Source: Opitutus sp. GAS368 (lineage in GTDB: Bacteria > Verrucomicrobiota > Verrucomicrobiia > Opitutales > Opitutaceae). From it: a DNA stretch of 48,919 bases. A program made the translations under genes and the position numbers. Under the pieces are notes generated by a model that had not been told where the DNA came from, did no database searches, and saw nothing but the letters and a program-made list of their open reading frames with translations. The DNA is taken from assembly GCA_945871005.1 (NCBI GenBank), contig CAMBUJ010000004.1, positions 1 through 48,919 of the forward strand. The letters are read 5' to 3'. Shown piece by piece: positions 30,842 to 41,300 of this stretch. Position 1 is the first letter of the stretch; every line of letters begins with the position of its first letter.

Positions 30842-31037
30842 TTTAAACTAGAGCGTGTCTTTGAACTAAACCAGCCCAACGCTGAGGCTCTAAGAGTTAA
30901 GCGAGAAAGAGCACTGAGCCAGCGTTGCCCTCGGCAGCACGGTCCGCTGGCCAGCCTCTGCCTTGGTCGCCTTGGCCGCGCACTCTTTCTCGCTCACGCT
31001 GGGACGAGATCATTCCCAGACACGCCCTAAGTTTAAA
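30842..31037. repeat. MITE-like element with imperfect terminal inverted repeats and an internal hairpin
   Basis: Left tttaaactagagcgtgtct; right agacacgccctaagtttaaa. Internal arms agcgagaaagagcactg and cgcactctttctcgct. Confidence 0.6.
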
Positions 31038-31067
31038 CCCAGATACGCCGGGGCATCACAGTCGCAC

Positions 31068-32876
31068 TTAAGAGCGGCGACGGCGATGGACGGCGAAACC
31101 CAAGATGCCCAACCCGGCTAAAGCAGCGTAGGTGGCCGGCTCGGGGACGGCAGAGGCGGTAACCGACAAAACGCCATTACCTTGATCGAAGGAGTAGGTG
31201 TTCAAGCCATCGATGCCGGTCCAGATATCACCGGAGCGGGTCATAGCGGTGGCAGCAACCGAAACGTTGGCAAAGTCACCCGAGCTGCTGCCAAAGTCGA
31301 ACAGGTCGTAGGATTCCGTCTGGTTAATGTTGTAGCTGGTGAAGCTGACGATTTTCAGCGTGCCATTGAAGGTTATCTTACCACCTACGGTGATCTTGTC
31401 AAAGTCGGTGCCGGCCACCCCGTCATTGCCCGCCAACTCCATCGTGGTGGTGCTGGTGGCGTTGAGGGTCAGGTCGCTGGTGAAGGACAACACCCCGGGG
31501 CTATTGCCGGCGGCGAGGAACGCGCCGTTGGCGATGGTGGTGGCGCCACCGACCGTGCCCGAGCCGCTGAGGGTTGCGCCCGAGGCGACGGAAACTGCGC
31601 CAGTGGAGGCCGACTGATCGCCATTAATCAAAAGCATACCTCCACTCACGGTTGTCAGTCCCTTGTAGGTGTTGTCGCCGGCGAGAACCCAGGTGCCGGT
31701 ACCGCTCTTGGTAAGGGAGAGAACATTGTCGCTGTCGCCCACTCCACCGGTGTTGGAAATCACCCCGGCCATGGTGTTGGCCCCCGCGTTACTGCCCTCC
31801 AGCGTCAGCTTCTTGGCCACCCCAGCTGTCGTGGCGGTCTGGGAGGCAAACGCGCCGCCGAGCGTCAACGTGCCGGTGCCGGAGCTGACCACGATCGCTC
31901 CGCCGCCAGTCACGGCTCCGTTAATATCAATACTGCGATCGTCAGCATCGGCAGTGGCACTGCCGTTGTAAGTCAGGGTAGCGGTAAGGGCAACATTGCC
32001 CATCGCAATGTTGCCGGTGCCGTTGGAACCGATGCCGCTGTTGCCCAAACTCGCTACAGTCAGCCCACCGTTGAGGATACTAACTATACCCGTATAGGCG
32101 TTGGTTGTACTGCCGAAAGTTTGGGTGCCACCAGCGCTTTTATTGATATTAATTTTCCCCTTGGTTTCCAGGATGGCGCCTGAAAAACTGCCGCTAATAT
32201 TGCCAACAGACAGCGTAACAGCTGTGCCGGAGGTGTTCGCGACACTGCCTGCGCCATTCAAGCTCGTTTGGTTAGTATTGAACCCATTCATGTCCCACGT
32301 GGCTCCAGATCCAATTGTAACACTAGTTCCGTGTTGGCCCAGCGCCGTAGTACTGCCTGACTTAACCGTGCCTGCGTTGATACTGAATTTGTTAAACGTA
32401 TTGGCCCCGCTGAGCGTCAACGTGCCGCTGCCCGTCTTGGTGATCTGCGTACCCGCGGCTGCCGTGATGACGGAGCTAATGGTCGCGTCGGCGTTCGCCG
32501 CGATGTTACCGGCGGCACCAAAGGTCAGGGTACTTGCGCCCGATACGGTGTAACCCGCGGTATCAAACTGCAACCCACCCACGGTGATGCCCGTACCAAG
32601 CGTCACGGTGCCTGCCGTCCCGCCGAAGACAGCGGTGTCGTTATTGGCGTTAGTCCAAGCGGTGGCGCTGCCAGCCGTTGCCGCAGTGCTCCAGTTGGTT
32701 GTCGAGCTGTCCCACGTGCCGAGGCCGCCATCAGCTTCGGCGGTGCTATCCGTGCCGTCCCAGAATAAATTCGCAGCATGCGCGGGGATGATCGGGTTCA
32801 AGGTGAGTGCAAGGAGCGATGCGGCCAGCAGGTTAGGACTGGTGCGTGGAATCTTAATTGGCGATTTGGATTTCAT
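31068..32876 (-). CDS. Autotransporter-associated beta-strand-repeat protein with a PEP-CTERM anchor
   Basis: Signal peptide, Gly/Thr/Ser-rich repeats (GTLTLSGANTF, GTWVLAGDNTYKGLTTVSGG), C-terminus VPEPATYAALAGLGILGFAVHRRRRS. Confidence 0.92.
   Translation of the reverse strand: MKSKSPIKIPRTSPNLLAASLLALTLNPIIPAHAANLFWDGTDSTAEADGGLGTWDSSTTNWSTAATAGSATAWTNANNDTAVFGGTAGTVTLGTGITVGGLQFDTAGYTVSGASTLTFGAAGNIAANADATISSVITAAAGTQITKTGSGTLTLSGANTFNKFSINAGTVKSGSTTALGQHGTSVTIGSGATWDMNGFNTNQTSLNGAGSVANTSGTAVTLSVGNISGSFSGAILETKGKININKSAGGTQTFGSTTNAYTGIVSILNGGLTVASLGNSGIGSNGTGNIAMGNVALTATLTYNGSATADADDRSIDINGAVTGGGAIVVSSGTGTLTLGGAFASQTATTAGVAKKLTLEGSNAGANTMAGVISNTGGVGDSDNVLSLTKSGTGTWVLAGDNTYKGLTTVSGGMLLINGDQSASTGAVSVASGATLSGSGTVGGATTIANGAFLAAGNSPGVLSFTSDLTLNATSTTTMELAGNDGVAGTDFDKITVGGKITFNGTLKIVSFTSYNINQTESYDLFDFGSSSGDFANVSVAATAMTRSGDIWTGIDGLNTYSFDQGNGVLSVTASAVPEPATYAALAGLGILGFAVHRRRRS
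31639..32771 (-). repeat. About 1.1-kb passenger-coding segment, inverted relative to 46212-47355
   Basis: Long stretches of near-identical DNA on opposite strands, e.g. ...GGCACGTGGGACAGCTCGACGACCAACTGGAGCACTGCGGCAACGGCTGGCAGCGCCACCGC... Confidence 0.85.
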
Positions 32877-32931
32877 TGGTGTTATTTGCTGAAGTTAAGG
32901 AGCAGCCATGGCGACATTGCTGATCCAGTCT

Positions 32932-32976
32932 ATTAAACCCTATTTCACCAAACTGCGGCATCCTCATTTCTTAGGA
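32932..32976 (-). promoter_or_regulatory. Shared palindrome + -10 element, upstream of the PEP-CTERM protein (site 5)
   Basis: Gene orientation: TCCTAAGAAATGAGGATGCC-N19-TTTAAT. Confidence 0.72.
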
Positions 32977-33257
32977 GTGCATCGAAATGGGGTCACCCAT
33001 TTTGGCCGATATTGAATGAGGGGACATCGGTTATTGCTTGAAGCAGAACACCAAACCTTATCAGGACGATCAGGTTTAAACATACGAGAAATCACCGTTT
33101 TTTCTTTCGTTCTGGTTTTGCCCCCGCCACCGAGTGTGCACCTCCGCAAGACTGGCTTCCCACCCTGTTAATCACCTAAAACATTAACAGACATCAGAAT
33201 TTAAAATCAAACACCCCGGTACCACCTTAAAACAAGGACCAACATCGATCTTGATAA

Positions 33258-33327
33258 CCGCGAAAAAACGCAGGGAACAAATATCAATACAGGTTTTTTT
33301 CTTTGCGCTCCCTGCGTTCTCTCGCGG
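33258..33327. repeat. Intergenic imperfect inverted repeat (19-bp arms)
   Basis: ccgcgaaaaaacgcaggga ... tccctgcgttctctcgcgg. Confidence 0.75.
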
Positions 33328-33437
33328 CAAAACTGCCTTGGTTTTATTCAACACGTTAAATGCTACTGCCCAATCGTTTTGAGTGTGATCGGCAGTTTAT
33401 GTGGATAGGTTATTCCGAAACTAGGACACCGGATTTT

Positions 33438-33600
33438 TAACCGCGAAGTCGAACCAGAGTCTCGCGAAGCGAACCAACCGCAAAAGGCGCGAAAACACGC
33501 AAAACTCGCCGGCGTATCAGGCAATCTCGCCCCGACAACCCTGAGCAGAGTGGAAGTCTGCGCTATTTTTCGAACCGTTACTTACCTGCTTTGCCCGCGC
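33438..33600. repeat. Intergenic 'aaccgcgaagtcg...' repeat plus a degenerate half REP
   Basis: Shares aaccgcgaagtcga.c..gag.ctcgc.aag..gacca with 45343-45410. 33541-33600 repeats the right arm and flank of the 28545-28604 hairpin. Confidence 0.65.
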
Positions 33601-33861
33601 ACCGCCGCATTGTGTCACCACCATCGCTGCGGAACTTCGAAGTTTCAGCTTAGAGCCGTCGTAGAAAGAAAACGACGTTGGCGCTTAATTTTAAACGGGA
33701 TTGTGCCGTAATAGGTTAAAACCGTTATGCCCATTCTTATCTTAATCAGAAGACTGTTCGCTCCTGAAAACCCTGCCTGTAAAAAACCCTTTCACCTTAA
33801 TATTAAACATTTTTGGCACAAATGAACTCATTACCTCGAGCCTACCCGCGAACGGCAGGCA

Positions 33862-33906
33862 TCCCCATAAATGAGGATGCCACTTAGGCAGGGTTAAGTG
33901 TAGTAT
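33862..33906 (+). promoter_or_regulatory. Shared palindrome + -10 element, upstream of sulfatase 33933-35411 (site 3)
   Basis: TCCCCATAAATGAGGATGCC-N19-TAGTAT, within the longer palindrome ggcatccccataaatgaggatgcc. Confidence 0.75.
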
Positions 33907-33932
33907 CTTGGCCCCCCACCGCACCCCAATCC

Positions 33933-35411
33933 ATGAAAACCCTAATTTTAGCAGGCTCGCTCGTGCTTTCATCGTTGGTACCGGCAACCGCTGGCTATGC
34001 TGCGCAGGCTAAGCCAAACATCATCATCGTCATGCCCGATGACGCCGGCTATGGCGACTATGCCTGCCTCGGCAACCCGATCATTCGCACACCCGCTGTG
34101 GATGCATTTAAGCAGCAGGGTCTATTGCTTAAACAGTTTCACGTGAGTGCAAGCTGTGCGCCCACTCGTGCCAGTTTACTGAGTGGAAAACATGAGTTTA
34201 AGAATGGAGTTACCCACACCATTTTTGAGCGCGAGCGGATGAGTCTGGAAACGGTTACCCTCCCCCAAGTACTTAAAACTGCTGGTTACACCACGGGTAT
34301 TTTCGGGAAATGGCACCTCGGGGACGAAGAGGCCTATCGCCCAGAAAATCGCGGCTTCGACGAAGTTTACGGCCACGGGGGCGGCGGCATCGGCCAGACT
34401 TATCCCGGCTCCTGCGGAGATGCGCCGGGCAATAACAACATCGACCCCACTTTTTGGCACAACGGAAGCTTTGTGAAAACCAAGGGGTACTGCACCGATT
34501 TACTTTTCACCCAGGCCTTACAGTGGATTAGTCATAAACGCTCCGCAGATCAGCCCTTCTTCGCTTTCATCGCGCTTAATGCAGCGCATACACCGCTCGT
34601 CGTACCTAAAAACTACTATCAGCACTACCTCGGCAAACCGGGGGTGACGGAGGACGTCGCCAAGTTTTACGGGATGATCGAGAACATCGACACCAACTTC
34701 GGGGTGCTGCTCGCAAAACTCACGGAATGGCAAATAGCAGACAATACCGTGGTCATCTATCTGGGTTCAGATAACGGAGGTTTTGCTCCCGCGACTAAGG
34801 TCTTCAACGCAGGAATGCGAGGCAGCAAGATGACACCCTATCAAGGCGGTACACGGGTGCCGTGCTTCCTGCGTTGGCCCGCAGGCGGCGTTCCGGCAGG
34901 CATGGAGAGCGATGCCTTGACCACCACTTACGATTTATTCCCTACACTCGCAACGGTTGCGGGCGCAGCTTTCCCCGATCGGGTGAAACAACAAGTTGAG
35001 GGTCGTGATCTAGGGCCCCTGCTCAAAAATCCTAAGGCCGAGTGGCCCGAACGCACATTGATCCGTCATATCGGCCGTTGGGCCAAAGGTAAGGCCGCAA
35101 GCGCCAAATACAATGGCTGCGCGGTACAGAACTCCCGCTTCACCCTCGTCAACAACACGGAACTCTACGACCTAAGCCAGGACCCCGGCGAGAAGAACAA
35201 TGTTATCGGCGAATATCCCGAAGTTGCCGCCGACCTGCGCCGAAGTTACGACCACTGGTGGAACGAGATTCAGCCGGATCTCATCAATGAAAATGCTATA
35301 GGCCCAAAAATAAATCCGTTTAAGGAACTTTACTGGAAACAATTCGGTGGTGGTCCCACCGAGGCTGAATTAAAAGCAATGGACCCCTACTCCACCACGC
35401 TCCCCCACTAA
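33933..35411 (+). CDS. Secreted S1-type sulfatase
   Basis: KPNIIIVMPDDAGYGDYACLGNP, CAPTRASLLSGKHEFKNGVTHT, VVIYLGSDNGGF. Confidence 0.93.
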   Translation: MKTLILAGSLVLSSLVPATAGYAAQAKPNIIIVMPDDAGYGDYACLGNPIIRTPAVDAFKQQGLLLKQFHVSASCAPTRASLLSGKHEFKNGVTHTIFERERMSLETVTLPQVLKTAGYTTGIFGKWHLGDEEAYRPENRGFDEVYGHGGGGIGQTYPGSCGDAPGNNNIDPTFWHNGSFVKTKGYCTDLLFTQALQWISHKRSADQPFFAFIALNAAHTPLVVPKNYYQHYLGKPGVTEDVAKFYGMIENIDTNFGVLLAKLTEWQIADNTVVIYLGSDNGGFAPATKVFNAGMRGSKMTPYQGGTRVPCFLRWPAGGVPAGMESDALTTTYDLFPTLATVAGAAFPDRVKQQVEGRDLGPLLKNPKAEWPERTLIRHIGRWAKGKAASAKYNGCAVQNSRFTLVNNTELYDLSQDPGEKNNVIGEYPEVAADLRRSYDHWWNEIQPDLINENAIGPKINPFKELYWKQFGGGPTEAELKAMDPYSTTLPH

Positions 35412-35657
35412 TAAACCACGCCCTATGACATCGATACAAGATGATTATTGAAGGCAAAACGGTCCTGTTAATCGGCAGATAATCAACGGCAAGAAGCGGG
35501 TGATGAGAACCGCGAACGCGCCTTGTACACTTGCCAAAAACGGCCCCATCAACCTCATCAAGCAGCCTACAACCTATTGCCAGTGAGCACAGCAAACACA
35601 ATATTCCGATGCCCTTGGTGGGTAAAAGTGAAGCGCCGCAACCGCCGATCACGCACG

Positions 35658-37667
35658 ATGTATAAAAAAATGACACCGTTCTGCATGTTTGCGGTAGCAT
35701 TTCTGCTTTTCGGAGTTCTCCACTGCCAAGCCACTCCTGAGGTGCCTGTTGCGGCAATCAGCGAACTGCCCACATCGGTGCTTGAACAAAAATTAACAAG
35801 TATCAACCAGGAGCTCAATCAACTCGCCACCTTCAGCTTCCGCAGTGGAGTCGGCGGGGTGGGCTACCGTTCGCGAGCCTATACGACTCCCGCCCACCAG
35901 GAATGGGTTCAAATTGAGCTCAACGATGAACAACACATAGACCAAATCGTGCTGGTTCCCTGCATTTGGAGGGATGCCAAGGCGGGGTTCCGCGCCGACG
36001 GTTTCCCGCGTGCGTTTAAAGTTTATATTGGATCGAAGCAAAATCCGCAGGGAACGCTGGTTGCGGAGTTTGGAGAAGCCGCCAAGTTACTACCGAGACT
36101 TGCCCCGCTCATCATTAACTGCCCCGGGACTGTCGCCACTTGGGTACGCGTTGAGACCACCGCGCTTTCACACCGTGCCTGGGACGGTCAATACATCTTT
36201 CAATTGTCCGAAATCCTCGTTTTTAGCGGCAAGGAAAACGTCGCCTTGCATCAAAGGGTCAACTCCTCGTCTGGCGAGGCAGGCAGTACCTCCGCATGGA
36301 ACATCCACAATTTAGTGGATGGATTCATGCCTTATTTGATGGATGCAGGTACCGGAGAAAAAAGTATAGCATTCCTCAGTAACTTTAGCACCCGTGAAGC
36401 CGATGAACCCAAGCAACTGACCATCGACCTCGGGGCAAATTATCCGTTGAGTCGGATTCATTATCACGCCACTGACGTGAGCGACACAGCGCCGCAATCA
36501 GAGTCGGATGATTTCGGTATTCCACGCCACATGGTCATAGAAGGAGCAAGCCAGCCCGACTTTTCGGATGCAGTTCAGTTAGCTGAATTTCACATAAAAT
36601 CTATTTATGATGCGGGACCTATCCTTATGGAACGCTTCCCTGACACCGTTTGCCGCTATGTGCGCATAAGGGTAATCGAACCGTTTATAAATACCCGGGG
36701 CACTAACCTCGGCGCACAGTTTGGAGCGGCAGAGATCGAACTCTTTTCCGGCGGACGAAATGTAGCGTTAGGGCGATTGTTCCAGGGTAATTTAAAAGTG
36801 ACAGGCCCTGACCGATCTTACTCCGCGTTGACAAATGGGCGCAATCTTTATGGCAAAATCCTGCCGCTCAAGGAGTGGATGTCAGAGCTGGGGCGGCGCC
36901 ATGATCTGGAAATCCAGCGGCCGCATATCCAAAACGAGTTGAGTGTTCGACGTGCCAGCCAGAAAACCATGCTGACTTGGTTAAGCTGGCTGACCGCAGG
37001 TCTCGCAGGCAGTATTGTGATTATCATTTTAGTCAATCGTACCATAATGATAACGCAAATCGCCACGATTCGAGAGCGGCTTGCGGCCGACTTGCATGAT
37101 GAACTGGGGGCCAACCTGCACACCATCGGCTTATTAAGCGACCTGGCTTTGGGTGCACGCGAATCGGAGGAGGAATCTGCCCGACTCTACGGGCGGATTC
37201 GGGCGGAAACCGAGCGCTCTGGAATCGCTGTAAGGCATTGCAGTAATATGCTGAGCGCAAATGGCCTTTATACTGATCTCTTGGCCGACATGCAACGAGC
37301 ATCCATCCGGATTATGGCGCGACTCGAACACGAGATCACTATCGAAGGCGATGAACATCTTAAGGCACTAAAACCCCGTACTCGCGCCGACTTGTTTTTA
37401 TTTTACAAGGAATGTCTAGTCAACATTAGCCGCCACTCCGGAGCCACCAAATACACGACATGGCTCCAAGCCACGGCAAATAATATACAACTAAAAATAT
37501 GCGATAATGGTCGGGGCATCGACCCTGAAGGAAGCGGTAGCCCACCCGCATCACTTCAGCGTCGAGCGGGACTACTCGGTGCGACCGTAAGCATCGAAAC
37601 ACCTCAAGGTGGTGGAACCTGCATCGTACTCAAACTGAGGACCCGGCGATGGGGATTTCGTAAATAA
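35658..37667 (+). CDS. Membrane sensor histidine kinase (HisKA_3 type) with a discoidin-like extracytoplasmic region
   Basis: Signal peptide at MYKKMTPFCMFAVAFLLFGVLHCQA. Two F5/8-type-C-like segments ending VWFSGKENVALHQ-like and GAAEIELFSGGRNVALG. TM helix, H-box ERLAADLHDELGANLHTIGLLSDLAL, and ATP-binding CDNGRGIDP...GGGTCIVLKL. Confidence 0.85.
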   Translation: MYKKMTPFCMFAVAFLLFGVLHCQATPEVPVAAISELPTSVLEQKLTSINQELNQLATFSFRSGVGGVGYRSRAYTTPAHQEWVQIELNDEQHIDQIVLVPCIWRDAKAGFRADGFPRAFKVYIGSKQNPQGTLVAEFGEAAKLLPRLAPLIINCPGTVATWVRVETTALSHRAWDGQYIFQLSEILVFSGKENVALHQRVNSSSGEAGSTSAWNIHNLVDGFMPYLMDAGTGEKSIAFLSNFSTREADEPKQLTIDLGANYPLSRIHYHATDVSDTAPQSESDDFGIPRHMVIEGASQPDFSDAVQLAEFHIKSIYDAGPILMERFPDTVCRYVRIRVIEPFINTRGTNLGAQFGAAEIELFSGGRNVALGRLFQGNLKVTGPDRSYSALTNGRNLYGKILPLKEWMSELGRRHDLEIQRPHIQNELSVRRASQKTMLTWLSWLTAGLAGSIVIIILVNRTIMITQIATIRERLAADLHDELGANLHTIGLLSDLALGARESEEESARLYGRIRAETERSGIAVRHCSNMLSANGLYTDLLADMQRASIRIMARLEHEITIEGDEHLKALKPRTRADLFLFYKECLVNISRHSGATKYTTWLQATANNIQLKICDNGRGIDPEGSGSPPASLQRRAGLLGATVSIETPQGGGTCIVLKLRTRRWGFRK

Positions 37668-37676
37668 ATTTAAAAA

Positions 37677-38348
37677 ATGAATCAAATAATACGAATCATG
37701 ATGGTTGAGGACCACCCCGAATATCGCGAAATTGTGGCCTTATCTCTGGGTAAAGAAAAAGACATGGAAGTGGTTAGCCAGTTCGGCACCGCAGAACGGG
37801 CGCTGCGAAGCGCCAGCGATCCCGACTGTGGAGGCAGGCCGGATATTATCCTTCTCGATCTGCATCTGCCTGGCATGAGCGGACTAGAATCAATTTCTAA
37901 CTTTCGCACTGGGTTTCCCAGCGCAAAGATTATCGTACTCACCCAGTCGGATCGGGAAGAAGACGTGCTCAAGGCCATCCGGCTTGGCGCTGCCGGTTAC
38001 TTACTCAAATCCTCCACCGTAAAGCAGCTTACCGAGGGTATTCACACCGTCAGGGAAGGCGGTGCCTTACTGGATTCAAAATTGGCGAGGTTCGTGCTCG
38101 AAACGCTCAAAACAAACCTACCCGTCGGCGAAATCGCGCAAGCGCTATCCAAACGCGAGATGGAGATTCTCGCGCTTCTAGCAGAAGGACGAGTGAAAAA
38201 AGAAATTGCCGCCCAACTGAATATCAGCCCGACCACGGTGATCAGTCACGTCGAGCATATTTATGGAAAGCTTAATGCACCGAATGCCCCTGCTGCAATC
38301 GCCAAGGCCTTCCATTTCGGCATCCTCCCGATCAAGAAACCGGTTTGA
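37677..38348 (+). CDS. NarL/FixJ-family response regulator
   Basis: MMVEDHPEYREIVALSL, DIILLDLHLPGMSGLE, LLKSSTVKQL receiver. C-terminal LSKREMEILALLAEGRVKKEIAAQLNISPTTVISHVEHIYGKL LuxR HTH. Confidence 0.95.
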   Translation: MNQIIRIMMVEDHPEYREIVALSLGKEKDMEVVSQFGTAERALRSASDPDCGGRPDIILLDLHLPGMSGLESISNFRTGFPSAKIIVLTQSDREEDVLKAIRLGAAGYLLKSSTVKQLTEGIHTVREGGALLDSKLARFVLETLKTNLPVGEIAQALSKREMEILALLAEGRVKKEIAAQLNISPTTVISHVEHIYGKLNAPNAPAAIAKAFHFGILPIKKPV

Positions 38349-41300
38349 GCCGACTGGAAAAAAAAAGCCGACGAAATCCTAGCTCCCTGTTAATTATAAC
38401 CGTGCATCTCCTTCCGCCACCTCCCCGACGCTGCACTGCCCGCCTACGCCAACCGGGCTTTGTGCTGATCGCTGTACTGCTCATGGTCACCCTTTTGGTG
38501 GGCATGGTCTTAATTATGTCTACCATGGTGAACACCGGTCTCCGTTCGGCTGGCACCCAGATGACCGCAGACTCCTCCCGGCAATCCGCCCTTTACGCCC
38601 TCGATCTCGCGCTCGGGGAACTCCAGGTTGCCGCTGGACCCGACCAGCGTGTGACCGCCACCGCAGATATCCTCTCGGAGGGCACAACGACTACCCCCGC
38701 CACCGGCCACGCCAAGTGGGCCGGAGTGTGGGATACCGCCGGCTATGATCCCTTAGCCCCCACGACGAAAAAATTCGTGGCGTGGCTGGTTTCGGGCAAA
38801 AACGTCGCCGGTCAATTTGCTCTGCCGAGCGGCACCACCAACTCGACCCTCAGTGCAGCCAAGGCAGCTGCAAGCGATGAGGTTACGCTCTTTAATGGAA
38901 AAAACGCGGACGGCACCCCCAACGCCACAAGCACGGTCAAGGTGCCCAAAGTACTCATCGACAGAGACGCCATCACGGGGGCTGAACGCCATTTTGCCTT
39001 TTGGGTAGAAGACGAAGGCGTCAAAGCCGACCTGCGCTGGAATGAAGGTGGATTCACCACTGCCGCAGCCAAACAACAGTCACGGCTCGCCAGTTCCCCT
39101 GGCCCCGATTTCGGGCAATTTGGGGCGCCCTTTACCCCCACTTACCCCCTCGATACCACCACCAATGGCTGGCTCGCCACGGCAGCCAAAGCCGGTGACG
39201 CAGCGGACTTGAATCCCCTCCTCTCGGCCACCTCTACTTGGCTGCAGGCCAACCGCCACGACATGACCATAGGCTCCCAAGGCGTGTTGGCCGATGTCAA
39301 ACGAGGGGGCCTACGGCGCGATCTTTCCCTCGCCTTTGAAATGGATGGCACCGCCGACACGACCCCTGCCATGACCCGTTTTAATAACCAAACCAAAGAG
39401 TTTACCGGCACAGGGGATTTAACAACCGATCCACTTTCAGCAGCAGATCCGACTTACAAGGTGGACAATATCATCCAGCGCCACCTCTATTCTTACGTAC
39501 CCAGAGCTGGGCACCGGGTTCGAGGACCTACCTGGCACGTGTTGCGCGATTATTATAATCTCTATAAAAGGACCCAAACATCGGGGAGTGGCTATACCAT
39601 GACCGCCCGGTCGATTAACGACGTCACCCCTGCGCCCCTCGGTGCGGGATGTGCTGATTTACACGGGATTAACACAGGCATGGTGGAAACCCAAGAAACA
39701 TTAAAAGCTGCACCTAGTAATCCACTTACATTAGGTGCATATCGCTATATGCCGTTGCGGGGAAATTATAGTCCGGTACTGCTCAGTACGCGTTTTATTT
39801 TAAGTGCGGTGGCGGTAGATAAAGGCGTCGCACCCAACACAGCCAACCAGGCCACCCTTGCACTAGGGTTGGAGCCGATTTTTTATTTATGGAATCCTTA
39901 TAATGTTACATTAAAGATGGACAATGTTTCGGTGCGACTGAGCGACGGCAACTCCGCACCCTTTATGTTGACCATTACCGTGGTTGACGGTGGTACGTCC
40001 ACAGAACACCCAGTCATTCCCAACATGGCCTGGCTTTTTTCGTCCAATGGTGGAAATGGTCGGACGGTTTATTCCCTTACCGACAATGGCAGTAGCTTAA
40101 CTATTGCCCCAGGTGAAGTCGTCGTTTTCTCCCCAACCGCAACAGTATCCGCAACCAGCTTCCAAAGCCCAACGGGGAACATCATACCAGCCAGTCCAGG
40201 TTACAACATCAGCTCCAATGGCGGGATTGTATTTAGAAAAATAAAAATTACCGGGGGGAGCAATTTCGGTACCGCAACCACAAACGCCCTACCCATTACG
40301 GTGAGTAACGCAACGACGATAAAAATCCAAGTCGATCTTAGCACTACAGCCGCAGTCTTGCCCTACACTTACCTGAATTTTACTCCAGCCAATATCACCT
40401 CTCCGACGACAACGAACGCTTACCCGATTCAGCAAACCTATCTCAATTTAATGGCAGCGAAAGATGGCGAAGCCCCTAGTCCCGGAACGATCAGTGGCAT
40501 CCTTGCCACCGATATTGATAATAGAAAAGAATACCTGGCCCAGATGACCTACAACCTCAAGCCGACGAGCGCAGTTGTCTACACTAAGTCTACCGGAGGA
40601 ACGGCGACCTCGCCACCGGTTGAACTTTTTGCGCGCACCAACCCCCTGGCTGTCTCCGCGCGTAACACGCCCTGGCGTTTCAGTCCATTCGATCACTTTT
40701 TATCCATGAGTACCGGAACGAGCATTAACACCCTGCTCAACGCAGGAGGGCAATCCGTTACGGCACTCAATGCAGGTCGCAATGGGTTTTATGGCAAAGA
40801 TTACGATACCAGCGGGAAATCATTTATCCCGATGGTCTCGATACCAACAGGGCCGATACTATCCCTCGCTGCGTTTCGCCATGCAGCGCTCAGCCTCAAT
40901 GCGACCGACCCACTCCACCAAGTTGGCAATTCGCTCTCCAACCCCTACATTCCAGGTACCGACCTCGCCGGGTTGGTCGACGACGGCCAATTTAAAACAC
41001 GTAAAGATGATCTTACAGACTCGATAGCTTGGACCTATGACAGTTCGTGGCTCATCAACGATGCGCTCTGGGATCGCTATTTCCTGTCTGGCATCGCGCC
41101 GCCCTTTAGTACTGATGCTTCAGGATATAGTGCCACCGCTACAACCGCGTCTACTCTGACGCAGTTTTTCTCTGCCACACCGGCTGCAGCCAACGCCAAC
41201 CCGGCCCTGCGACCGATAAACTCCACCAGTAAGACCATCAGTTCGATTATCAGCGATCTAAGCGGTAACAACGGATACAAACACATGGCGGCTTATAGTA

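Noticed and set aside
31182-32892. Long plus-strand ORFs (e.g. 31182-32183, 32101-32553) opposite the PEP-CTERM gene
   Set aside because: Antisense shadows of a low-complexity Gly/Thr/Ser-rich gene. Similar shadows (MVVLPKVWVPPA...) occur opposite 46123-48919 because the sense DNA is duplicated.
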